From the NCBI RefSeq assembly GCF_002844595.1, contig NZ_PJNW01000002.1:1116001-1180000 (forward strand): a stretch of DNA of 64,000 bases, read 5' to 3'. The notes beneath the pieces are model-generated. The model saw only the letters and a program-made list of their open reading frames with translations, made no database searches and had not been told where the DNA came from. The stretch comes from Pleomorphomonas diazotrophica. GTDB lineage: Bacteria; Pseudomonadota; Alphaproteobacteria; Rhizobiales; Pleomorphomonadaceae. The position numbers were made by a program, and so were the translations under genes. Shown one piece after another: positions 16,443-24,029 of the stretch (the first letter of the stretch is position 1; the number at the start of each line of letters is the position of its first letter).

Positions 16443-17678
16443 ATGACCTTAACCCGTCGCACCTTCACCGGGGGCGTGTTTTCGCTCCTCGCAGCCATCT
16501 TAAGCAAACCGGCCATCGGGCAAACCAAGGAGGAAGGCAGAATGCTCGCAGTAAAGCCGTTCAAGATCGACGTCAGCGACGCGGCGATCGCCGACCTGAA
16601 AGACCGTCTCAACGCAGCACGCTGGCCGCAGGCGATCACGCAGGATTGGTCACGGGGCCAGCCCATCAAGCTGATCAGGGAATTGGCCGATCAGTGGGCC
16701 GACGCCTACGACTGGCGGAAGCAGGAAAGCGAACTCAACCGCTATCCCCATTTCATGACGGAAATCGACGGCCAGCCCATTCATTTCATGCACATCAAAT
16801 CGCCGATGCCCAACGCCTTCCCCTTGATCCTCAGCCACGGCTGGCCCGGCAGCTTTGTCGAGTTCCTCGACCTCATAGGGCCGCTGACCGATCCGAGGGC
16901 GCATGGTCTCGACGCGTCGCTCGCCTTCGACCTGGTGATCCCGTCGCTGCCCGGCTTCGGCTTCTCGAGCCCCATGTCGTCGCCCGGCTGGGACAGCGCC
17001 AGGACGGCCAAGGCCTGGGACACCTTGATGAAGGGACTTGGATATGACCGCTACGGCTCGCATGGCGGCGACGCCGGCGCCCTTGTCGGCCGTGAACTCG
17101 GGATTCTGGCGTCGCAGGGCCTCGTCGGCACGCATCTCCTCCAGATATTCGCGTTTCCCACGGGCCAGCCAGGGGAAATGGAAAAGCTCTCTCCTTTCGA
17201 GAGGGAGGGGATGGCGAACCTTGCCACCTTCGAGAAGTACGGCGGGTATCAGGTGATCCAGTCGAAGCGTCCGGGAACGCTCGCTTTCGCCCTCGTCGAC
17301 TCGCCGGTCGGCCAGCTCGCCTGGAACGCCGAGTTGTGGTTCGGCTTCGAGGGTGCCGGCGTGGGTCATGTGGACCGCGAGCGCTACCTGACCCACAACT
17401 CCATCTACTGGTTCACGGCCACCAGCGGATCGGCGGCGAACGTCTATTATGAGGATGCGCAGACCGGCGCGGGATATCGGGAGGTCAACAACCCGACGCC
17501 CACCGGCGTGGCCGTCTTCCCCCAGGATTTCCGGTCCGTCCGCAGCTTCGCCGAGCGCTCGAACAACATCGTCCACTGGACGGAAATGCCGCGTGGCGGC
17601 CATTTTGCGGCCTCCGACGCGCCCGACCTGCTCGTCGAGGATATCCGCAAGTTCTTCGGAAAACTGATCGTCGGTTAG
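16443..17678 (+). CDS. epoxide hydrolase (EHN family) with Tat signal peptide
   Basis: This 411-residue alpha/beta hydrolase has an N-terminal epoxide-hydrolase domain (FKIDVSDAAIADLKDRLNAARWP). The oxyanion motif HGWPGSFVEF is present, with nucleophile Asp in HGGDAGALVG, the ring-opening tyrosine area YWFTATSGSAANVYYE, and catalytic His in RGGHFAASDAP. It would convert epoxides to diols. The first 30 residues form a twin-arginine signal (LTRRTFTGGVFSLLAAIL), so it is predicted to be folded in the cytoplasm and exported to the periplasm, unusual for this enzyme class. The residue after the nucleophile is Ala where relatives have Trp. It follows the PhzF-like gene. Confidence 0.9.
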   Translation: MTLTRRTFTGGVFSLLAAILSKPAIGQTKEEGRMLAVKPFKIDVSDAAIADLKDRLNAARWPQAITQDWSRGQPIKLIRELADQWADAYDWRKQESELNRYPHFMTEIDGQPIHFMHIKSPMPNAFPLILSHGWPGSFVEFLDLIGPLTDPRAHGLDASLAFDLVIPSLPGFGFSSPMSSPGWDSARTAKAWDTLMKGLGYDRYGSHGGDAGALVGRELGILASQGLVGTHLLQIFAFPTGQPGEMEKLSPFEREGMANLATFEKYGGYQVIQSKRPGTLAFALVDSPVGQLAWNAELWFGFEGAGVGHVDRERYLTHNSIYWFTATSGSAANVYYEDAQTGAGYREVNNPTPTGVAVFPQDFRSVRSFAERSNNIVHWTEMPRGGHFAASDAPDLLVEDIRKFFGKLIVG

Positions 17679-17767
17679 CGCGGTGTTTCCAGGATTGGTG
17701 GTGTCGCGCGAGTCGCCTTGTCGTTGTCATCGATGGCAGGCGGGTCCGCGCGGCACCTGCCTAGGGT

Positions 17768-19396
17768 CTAGCCGCCCGGATGAAGACCCGGTGCTTCCTG
17801 GCCGGTGCTCGCTACATACTCCGTGTAGCCGCCGCTGAACTGATGAATGCCCTCGGGCGTCAGTTCCAGAACGCGGTTCGAGAGGGCTGCCAGGAAGTGG
17901 CGGTCGTGCGAGACGAACAGCATGGTGCCCTCGAATGTCGAGAGGGCCGCGACCAGCATTTCCTTGGTCGCCATGTCCAGATGGTTGGTCGGCTCGTCGA
18001 GGACCAGGAAGTTCGGCGGGTCATAGAGCATCTTGGCCATGACCAGGCGCGCCTTCTCGCCGCCGGAGAGGACACGGCAAGGCTTCTCGACATCGTCGCC
18101 GGAGAAGCCGAAGCAACCGGCAAGCGTGCGCAGTGCGCCCTGTCCCGCCTGTGGAAAGGATCCGTCCAGCGACTCGAAAACCGTTTCGTCCCCGTCCAGC
18201 AGATCCATGGAATGCTGCGCGAAATAGCCCATCCTGACACTGCTGCCGATGCTCACCGTCCCTCGGTCCGGCTCGATCGCGCCGGCCACCAGTTTCAGCA
18301 GCGTCGATTTTCCGGCGCCGTTGGCGCCAAGCACGCACCAGCGTTCCTTGCGCCGAAGCTTGAAATCGAGCCCGGCATATATCGGTTTGCCGCCATAGCC
18401 CTTGTGAACATTTTCAAAGGTCGCCACATCCTCACCGGACCGTGGCGGGGTGCGGAACTCGAACTGGATGGACTGGCGCCGCCGGGGCGGTTCCACCCGT
18501 TCGATCTTGTCGAGCTTCTTCACCCGGCTCTGCACTTGTGCCGCATGCGAGGCGCGCGCCTTGAACCGCTCGATGAACTTGATCTCCTTGGCGAGCATCG
18601 CCTGCTGACGCTCGAACTGCGCCTCGCGCTGCTTCTCGCCAAGCGCCCGCTGCTGTTCGTAGAAATCGAAGTTGCCCGAATAGGTCGTCAGCGACCCTCC
18701 GTCGATCTCCACGACCTTGCCGACGATGCGGTTCATGAAGGCGCGGTCGTGCGAGGTCATCAGCAAGGCGCCGTCATAGTTCTTGAGAAAGCTTTCGAGC
18801 CAGATCAAGCTTTCAAGATCGAGATGGTTGCTGGGCTCGTCGAGCAACATGCCATCGGGCCGCATCAGCAGGATGCGGGCGAGCGCCACGCGCATCTTCC
18901 AACCGCCGGAAAGCAGACCGACATCGCCGTCCATCCGCTCCTCTGTGAAGCTTAGCCCTGCGAGCACCTCGCGCGCTCGCGCGTCCAACGCATAGCCATC
19001 CAGCTCCTCGAAGCGCCCCTGCACCTCGCCATAGCGCTCGATGATGGCGTCCATATCGCCGGCCTGATCCGGATCGACCATGGCGGCTTCGAGCTTCGCC
19101 ATTTCCTCGGCGAGCGCGCTCACCGGCCCGACGCCATCCATCACCGCGGCGACAGCGCTCTGGCCCGACATCTCCCCGACATCCTGGCTGAAATAGCCGA
19201 TGGTCATGCCGGAATCGATCGCCACCTGGCCGTCATCGGGCCGGTCCTCACCGACGATCATCCGGAACAGCGTCGTCTTGCCGGCGCCGTTCGGCCCGAC
19301 AAGCCCCACCTTCTCCCCTTTCTGGATGCTCATCGACGCGTCGATGAACAGGATCTGATGGCCGTTCTGCTTGCTGATGCTATCGAGACGAATCAT
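17768..19396 (-). CDS. ABC-F family ATP-binding protein
   Basis: This 542-residue soluble protein has two ABC ATPase domains in one chain and no membrane segments. Walker A motifs are GPNGAGKTT and GANGAGKST, signatures are LSGGWKMRVALA and LSGGEKARLVMA, and Walker B motifs end in LLDEPSNHLD and VLDEPTNHLD. The linker between the domains (about residues 240-320) is rich in charged residues (KQREAQFERQQAMLAKEIKF), as in ribosome-associated ABC-F translation factors of the YbiT type. It probably acts on stalled ribosomes. It starts at ATG 19396 and is transcribed alone. Confidence 0.94.
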   Translation of the reverse strand: MIRLDSISKQNGHQILFIDASMSIQKGEKVGLVGPNGAGKTTLFRMIVGEDRPDDGQVAIDSGMTIGYFSQDVGEMSGQSAVAAVMDGVGPVSALAEEMAKLEAAMVDPDQAGDMDAIIERYGEVQGRFEELDGYALDARAREVLAGLSFTEERMDGDVGLLSGGWKMRVALARILLMRPDGMLLDEPSNHLDLESLIWLESFLKNYDGALLMTSHDRAFMNRIVGKVVEIDGGSLTTYSGNFDFYEQQRALGEKQREAQFERQQAMLAKEIKFIERFKARASHAAQVQSRVKKLDKIERVEPPRRRQSIQFEFRTPPRSGEDVATFENVHKGYGGKPIYAGLDFKLRRKERWCVLGANGAGKSTLLKLVAGAIEPDRGTVSIGSSVRMGYFAQHSMDLLDGDETVFESLDGSFPQAGQGALRTLAGCFGFSGDDVEKPCRVLSGGEKARLVMAKMLYDPPNFLVLDEPTNHLDMATKEMLVAALSTFEGTMLFVSHDRHFLAALSNRVLELTPEGIHQFSGGYTEYVASTGQEAPGLHPGG

Positions 19397-19609
19397 GGAG
19401 CCCGTGGTGGCAGGGAGAAAAGCGGAGTGTGAGAGCTATGGTAGCTGCGCAATAAGGCATTCCATCGAGCGCGTCGATGGGGGGCGTGCTGTCGCTCGCA
19501 AAAAGGAAGCCTAGCCCCCGCGTAGGAAAGCGGGATCGATGTCGTAAAGGAACCTTGTTCGGATGGCCTGCAGCGTCCGGTGCCGCCCAGGCGCTCCACC
19601 AAGGGGGCG

Positions 19610-20503
19610 TCAGACGACGCCGGAGATCATCGACCGGATGTCGGTCCAGTTGACTTTGCCGTACCGCTCGTTGTCGAGCCGCGTAAGCTCGCCCCGACCG
19701 CTCATCATGTCGCGAAGGTACTGCATCCCCTGCCAGACCGGGAAAACTGCCCCGGGAGAAGGTGCCAGAGTTCGCGCCAGGCCGATGACGAGGCTCAAAC
19801 GCCGCAGTCCGCCTGCCCTGAGCGGACGATAGTGCCTGCCTGACAAGTCGCTCGCTATAAAGGCCAGTTCCAGGGGAGAGGCGGTGCCACCAGAGATGCG
19901 AAGATCACGAGGCGCGTCGTCGTCGAGAGCAGCATCTGCCGTATAGTCAGCTGCGTCATCCTTCGTCGTGAAATTCAGCTTCTGGTCCGCGTTTCCGCAG
20001 TACAGCACGCGCCTCACCCTAGGCAAAAGGATCGGGGCATCTTCGGTCAACACCGTGGAGAAGGCGCCGTTGAGGATCGAGGTGGCTCGGACGGGCGCGG
20101 CATCAAGCCGCCTGCGAAACCGCCGGCGCAGATCCATGTTCCGGTTCTCGCCCGTAATGGTACGCGTGTAGTCCAGCGAGAAGTCCGACGGAATGAAACG
20201 CGGAACTCCTGCTGCGACTGCCGCGTCAAGCAGCGCCCCCTGCTGGCCGAGGATCACCTCCTCCAAGCCGTTGAGCGCAGACACGACGCAGGAGGCGCCT
20301 TCGCACGCTGCCTTAAGCGACCCGGCATCATAGGCGCTGTCGATCACGGCAATACCCAGCGCCACCAGACGCTGACGGGAGGCAGCCGAGCTTTCCCTTC
20401 GCACAATCGCCCGCACATCCGCGCCCTTGTGAACAAGGGCGTGCGCGACCCGCGTTCCTAGATCTCCAGTCGCCCCGGCCACCACCACCGTTTTCCGCAA
20501 CAT
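19610..20503 (-). CDS. NmrA-like NAD(P)-binding protein (isoflavone reductase-type)
   Basis: This 297-residue atypical short-chain dehydrogenase has the glycine-rich N-terminal motif VVAGATGDLGTRVA and the pattern of NmrA/isoflavone reductase relatives (AAVAAGVPRFIPSDFSLDY). The sequence TRTITGENRNMDLRRRFRRRL contains a lysine-free, arginine-rich stretch at the place where isoflavone-reductase enzymes have a catalytic lysine, so activity may differ or be absent. The start is ATG at 20503. It is monocistronic, with no informative neighbour; function is unknown beyond cofactor binding. Confidence 0.85.
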   Translation of the reverse strand: MLRKTVVVAGATGDLGTRVAHALVHKGADVRAIVRRESSAASRQRLVALGIAVIDSAYDAGSLKAACEGASCVVSALNGLEEVILGQQGALLDAAVAAGVPRFIPSDFSLDYTRTITGENRNMDLRRRFRRRLDAAPVRATSILNGAFSTVLTEDAPILLPRVRRVLYCGNADQKLNFTTKDDAADYTADAALDDDAPRDLRISGGTASPLELAFIASDLSGRHYRPLRAGGLRRLSLVIGLARTLAPSPGAVFPVWQGMQYLRDMMSGRGELTRLDNERYGKVNWTDIRSMISGVV

Positions 20504-20829
20504 CGTCTGCAGCCTCCGATCGATCCTGACCTATTATGTGGGATGGACCGCGGAAAGCGGGAGTATTTCAGCCAGTTTTACTTACCGTATATCGCAAATG
20601 AGCTGACGGCGGACAAAAGCGTCATCGACACTGCGTCTTGCGATGCTTGTGCAGGGTGCGAAGACACGGGCGGCTTTGGCGCCAGCACTCTAAGTGGCTA
20701 AGCGAGCTCGCGGTTGCCGGACGGGCGGAACTGCTGCATGCGCTTTCGCAGTCAACACGCAACTGGTGCGTTTGACGAAAGCGCCGCAGTCCAGCCGCGG
20801 TTGCTCGATCGGGCTTATGCCGAGGCGAG
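20504..20829. other. 326-base intergenic region upstream of the NmrA-like gene
   Basis: The region lies between the start of the NmrA-like gene and the stop of guaA. Its guaA-proximal part holds the interrupted hairpin described separately. Nothing else was recognised. Confidence 0.5.
20740..20784 (-). terminator. long interrupted hairpin downstream of guaA (terminator or 3' stabiliser)
   Basis: GCGCTTTC (20740-20747) pairs with GAAAGCGC (20777-20784). Inside it GTCAA pairs with TTGAC and ACGCA with TGCGT around the loop ACTGG, with bulges of three and one bases. It starts 46 bases past the guaA stop. No T-run follows on the minus strand, so it is not a textbook intrinsic terminator. Confidence 0.45.
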
Positions 20830-22404
20830 TTATTCCCACTCGATGGTTCCGGGCGGCTTGCTGGTCACGTCGTAGACGACACGATTGACGCCCTTCACCT
20901 CATTGATGATGCGGGTGGCGGCGCGGCCGAGGAAGTTCATATCGAAGGGATAAAAGTCGGCGGTCATGCCGTCGACGGAGGTGACGGCGCGCAGCGCCAG
21001 CACGCGGTCATAGGTGCGGCCGTCGCCCATGACGCCCACCGTCTGCACCGGTAGCAGCACCGAGAAGGCCTGCCAGATCTTGTCGTAGAGACCGGCCTTG
21101 CGGATCTCGTCGAGATAGATGGCGTCGGCCTTCCTGAGGATGTCGAGCTTTTCGCGCGTCACACCACCCGGCAGGCGGATGGCAAGGCCGGGGCCGGGGA
21201 ACGGGTGGCGGCCGATGAAGCTGTCGGGCAGGCCGAGCTCGCGGCCGAGCGCCCGCACCTCGTCCTTGAAGAGTTCGCGCAGCGGCTCCACCAGTTTCAT
21301 GTTCATGCGGGCCGGCAGGCCTCCAACGTTGTGGTGGCTCTTGATGGTGACGCTGGGACCGCCGGAGAAGCTGACGCTCTCGATCACGTCGGGATAAAGC
21401 GTGCCCTGGGCGAGGAAGGTCGGCGCGCCGCGTCCGTCGGCGGCGATCTTCTTGGCCTCGGCCTCGAACACCTCGATGAACAGGCGGCCGATGGTCTTGC
21501 GCTTCTTCTCCGGGTCGGCCTCGCCCTCGAGCTGGGAAATGAAAAGGTCCGATGCATCAACGTGGACCAGCGGGATGTTGTAGTGATCCCGGAACATGCC
21601 GACCACCTGCTCGCTCTCGCCGAGCCGCATCAGGCCGTGATCGACATAGACGCAGGTGAGCTGGTCGCCGATCGCCTCGTGGATCAGCACGGCCGCCACC
21701 GAGCTGTCGACGCCGCCCGAAAGGGCGCACAGCACGCGCTCCTTGCCCACTTGAGCGCGGATCTTGGCGATCATCTCGGCGCGATAGGCCGACATCGTCC
21801 AGTCGGACTTCAGGCCGACGATCCGGTGCACGAAATTGGCGAGAAGCTTGGCGCCATCCGGCGTGTGCACCACCTCGGGATGGAACATGGTGGTGTAGTA
21901 GCGTCGCTGCTCGTTGACGGCGATGGCAAAGGGCGCGTTCTCGGAAACGCCGATCACCTCGAAGCCTTCCGGCGCCCGCGTCACGCGGTCGCCATGGCTC
22001 ATCCACACCGGATAGCGCTTGCCGACTTCCCACAACCCCTCGAACAGCGGCGACGATTTCAGGATTTCCACATCGGCACGCCCAAATTCGGCGGCGTGTC
22101 CGCCCTCGACGCTGCCGCCGAGCTGCACGGCCATGGTCTGTTGGCCGTAGCAGATGGCGAGAATGGGAACGCCGCTGTCGAAGACCGCCTGCGGCGCGCG
22201 CGGACTGCCGTCGCGAGTCACTGAGTCCGGCCCGCCGGAGAAGATCACACCCTTCGGCTGAAGCTTTTCAAAGGCCGCCGCCGCCGACTGATAGGGATGG
22301 ATCTCGCAGTAGACGCCGGCTTCTCGCACCCGGCGGGCGATGAGCTGCGTCACCTGGCTGCCGAAATCGATGATCAGCAGGCTGTCGTGGGCGGGCTTTT
22401 CCAT
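20830..22404 (-). CDS. guaA: GMP synthase (glutamine-hydrolysing)
   Basis: GMP synthase converts XMP, glutamine and ATP to GMP in purine synthesis. The 524-residue protein has the class I glutamine amidotransferase domain with nucleophile Cys in ILAICYGQQ and the His/Glu pair in MFHPEVVHT, then the ATP-pyrophosphatase P-loop [12 protein letters not shown], and the C-terminal dimerisation domain ending in [11 protein letters not shown]. The start is ATG at 22404, giving [17 protein letters not shown]; the frame extends 13 codons further upstream without a ribosome binding site. It is monocistronic here. Confidence 0.97.
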   Translation of the reverse strand: MEKPAHDSLLIIDFGSQVTQLIARRVREAGVYCEIHPYQSAAAAFEKLQPKGVIFSGGPDSVTRDGSPRAPQAVFDSGVPILAICYGQQTMAVQLGGSVEGGHAAEFGRADVEILKSSPLFEGLWEVGKRYPVWMSHGDRVTRAPEGFEVIGVSENAPFAIAVNEQRRYYTTMFHPEVVHTPDGAKLLANFVHRIVGLKSDWTMSAYRAEMIAKIRAQVGKERVLCALSGGVDSSVAAVLIHEAIGDQLTCVYVDHGLMRLGESEQVVGMFRDHYNIPLVHVDASDLFISQLEGEADPEKKRKTIGRLFIEVFEAEAKKIAADGRGAPTFLAQGTLYPDVIESVSFSGGPSVTIKSHHNVGGLPARMNMKLVEPLRELFKDEVRALGRELGLPDSFIGRHPFPGPGLAIRLPGGVTREKLDILRKADAIYLDEIRKAGLYDKIWQAFSVLLPVQTVGVMGDGRTYDRVLALRAVTSVDGMTADFYPFDMNFLGRAATRIINEVKGVNRVVYDVTSKPPGTIEWE

Positions 22405-22699
22405 GGGGAGGAACTCTTTCCGGTAAGGGGCCAGAAGGATCAAGCGGTTCCGCTAAGCCGAATCCGCGCGCCGGGCAAGCGGAAAGTCGCGGATATCGGC
22501 GGCTTCCGCGCGATATCGCCCTTCGGGCTCCAGGGTGCTTCGGTCTTCGGGCCTGTACCAGAAGGTCGAGCCGAGCCGACGAGCGCAAGTTGTCCACAGC
22601 CCACCCACAGGATGCGGACAGCTTGCACGCCGCTTCTCAAGGAAGAATCGCACAGGTTTTCAAACGACGGTTCACAGGCTCTCCCCAGCCTGTCCACCC
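22405..22699. other. 295-base intergenic region upstream of guaA
   Basis: It separates guaA from the stop of the Tat repeat protein gene. It holds one of two tandem hairpins (listed separately) and a TTGTCCACA word, but no gene or recognised riboswitch. Confidence 0.5.
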
Positions 22700-22727
22700 T
22701 CAGGCCACACGGTTTTCCCCAACCGTG
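22674..22727 (-). terminator. two tandem hairpins with matching loops at the 3' end of the Tat repeat gene
   Basis: Minus-strand stems CACGGTT/AACCGTG (22708-22727) and ACAGGCT/AGCCTGT (22674-22693) are each seven base pairs with six-base loops, GGGGAA and GGGGAG. The first stem includes the last codons of the gene; the second lies seven bases past the stop at 22700. No clear T-run follows, so the terminator role is tentative. Confidence 0.4.
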
Positions 22728-23959
22728 AGACCGGGCCAGGCGGCAGCGCCGACGCGCGTCAGATCGCCGGTGGCAAATTCGGCAAAGCGCATGCCGCGCA
22801 CCGCGCCACCCGGCACGTCGACCAGGAGATTGCCGGTGATCACAGTGGCCTGCTCGGACGCCAGCACCGACACGCCGATGCCCGCGCCGGCCCGACGAAT
22901 GACATTGCCGGAGGCGACAACGCTGCCGAGCGTCGCCCCCCAGCCGAGCGACAGGCCGAGATGCGGAGCGGCTTCCACGACGTTGCCGGTCACCGAGCCA
23001 TGCGTCTCCACGTGGATCCCGACACCACCTGCCCGGCCGCCGATTACCCCCGCGTCGCGTCCGTCGACGAGGTTGCGGATGATGTTGCCCTCGACGAGCG
23101 ACAGTCGGTCATCGCCGCCACCGAACAGTGCGATGCCGAGCATCGCGCCGTCGATCGAGTTGTTGCTGATGGAAGCCCCCGGCGACGTCGCGTCGGCAAC
23201 GATGGCGAGGCCTTCGAGGGCACGGAGATCATTGCCGGAGACCCTGACGCTCCCCGCCGAAGACAACCGAATGCCGGCCCTACCCACTCCGTCGATACTG
23301 TTGTCGCGCACCGTCGAACCGTCATCGCCGGCTGTCCAGCGTCGCAGATGAATGCCGCCTGCCTTGCAGTTGCTCACCGCGTTGCCGGCGATGGTGAGCG
23401 CCCTGCCCTCCGTCGACATGACACCGGCGCCGGTGGCGCCGGAAATGCGACAATCCAGGAGGTTGCCGCCCGATCTGGTCAAAGCGATGCCGTGGCCGGC
23501 GCTGCCCAGCACCAGAAGGCGGGACAGGTCGATTTCCTCGGCGAAGGCCAGCGACAGAAGCCCGTCGTCCTCGTCGGTCAACGCCCGATTGGCGCCGTCG
23601 AGGGTCAGCCCCTCAAGCGACAGCCGGCGGGCGTCCTCGGAATAGAGAAACCGGCCACCGCCCGAATAGACCAGACGCGTTTCGCCGGGCACGCCAACCA
23701 GGCGGGTGCGATCTGGTAGACGAATGTTCGAGACCTCGTAACGGCCTGCCGGAATGTAGAGTGGCCGCCCGGCGGCAGCAGCTCGATTAATGGCGGCCTG
23801 CAGCTCGACGCTGCGATCCCCTTTGCGCCGGATGACCGGCGGCGTTTCGGGCACCGTGAGGCTACCGCGCAACTCCGTGAGGCCAAGCGTGCCGGAACGG
23901 GCCACCGCCGGCAGGGCGAGGCTCGTGATCGTCCCGAACAGGAACGCGCGGCGGTTCAT
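22700..23959 (-). CDS. Tat-exported right-handed parallel beta-helix repeat protein (TIGR03808-like)
   Basis: This 419-residue protein begins with a twin-arginine signal (MNRRAFLFGTITSLALPAVA). It continues with a pectate-lyase-like start (ELQAAINRAAAAGRPLYIPAGRYEV) and then many short repeats with the pattern xIxxNxI/V, for example VSGNDL, ISNNSI, VEGNII, VTGNVV, ASGNVI, ITGNLL. This pattern predicts a right-handed parallel beta-helix. It matches the alphaproteobacterial family of uncharacterised Tat-translocated repeat proteins; a carbohydrate-related role is possible but unproven. ATG at 23959 is preceded by GGAGG; the frame's earlier ATG at 24010 would precede the signal peptide. Confidence 0.85.
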   Translation of the reverse strand: MNRRAFLFGTITSLALPAVARSGTLGLTELRGSLTVPETPPVIRRKGDRSVELQAAINRAAAAGRPLYIPAGRYEVSNIRLPDRTRLVGVPGETRLVYSGGGRFLYSEDARRLSLEGLTLDGANRALTDEDDGLLSLAFAEEIDLSRLLVLGSAGHGIALTRSGGNLLDCRISGATGAGVMSTEGRALTIAGNAVSNCKAGGIHLRRWTAGDDGSTVRDNSIDGVGRAGIRLSSAGSVRVSGNDLRALEGLAIVADATSPGASISNNSIDGAMLGIALFGGGDDRLSLVEGNIIRNLVDGRDAGVIGGRAGGVGIHVETHGSVTGNVVEAAPHLGLSLGWGATLGSVVASGNVIRRAGAGIGVSVLASEQATVITGNLLVDVPGGAVRGMRFAEFATGDLTRVGAAAWPGLTVGENRVA

Positions 23960-24029
23960 GGACGCCTCCGGCGGACAGACATGACGTCCGCCGAGCAAGC
24001 TCCGTTCCAACAGCGGCTGGTCGCGCCAA

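Noticed and set aside
22590-22598. DnaA-box-like TTGTCCACA upstream of guaA
   Set aside because: A single copy with a mismatch from TTATCCACA, with no cluster, AT-rich unwinding region or origin genes nearby.
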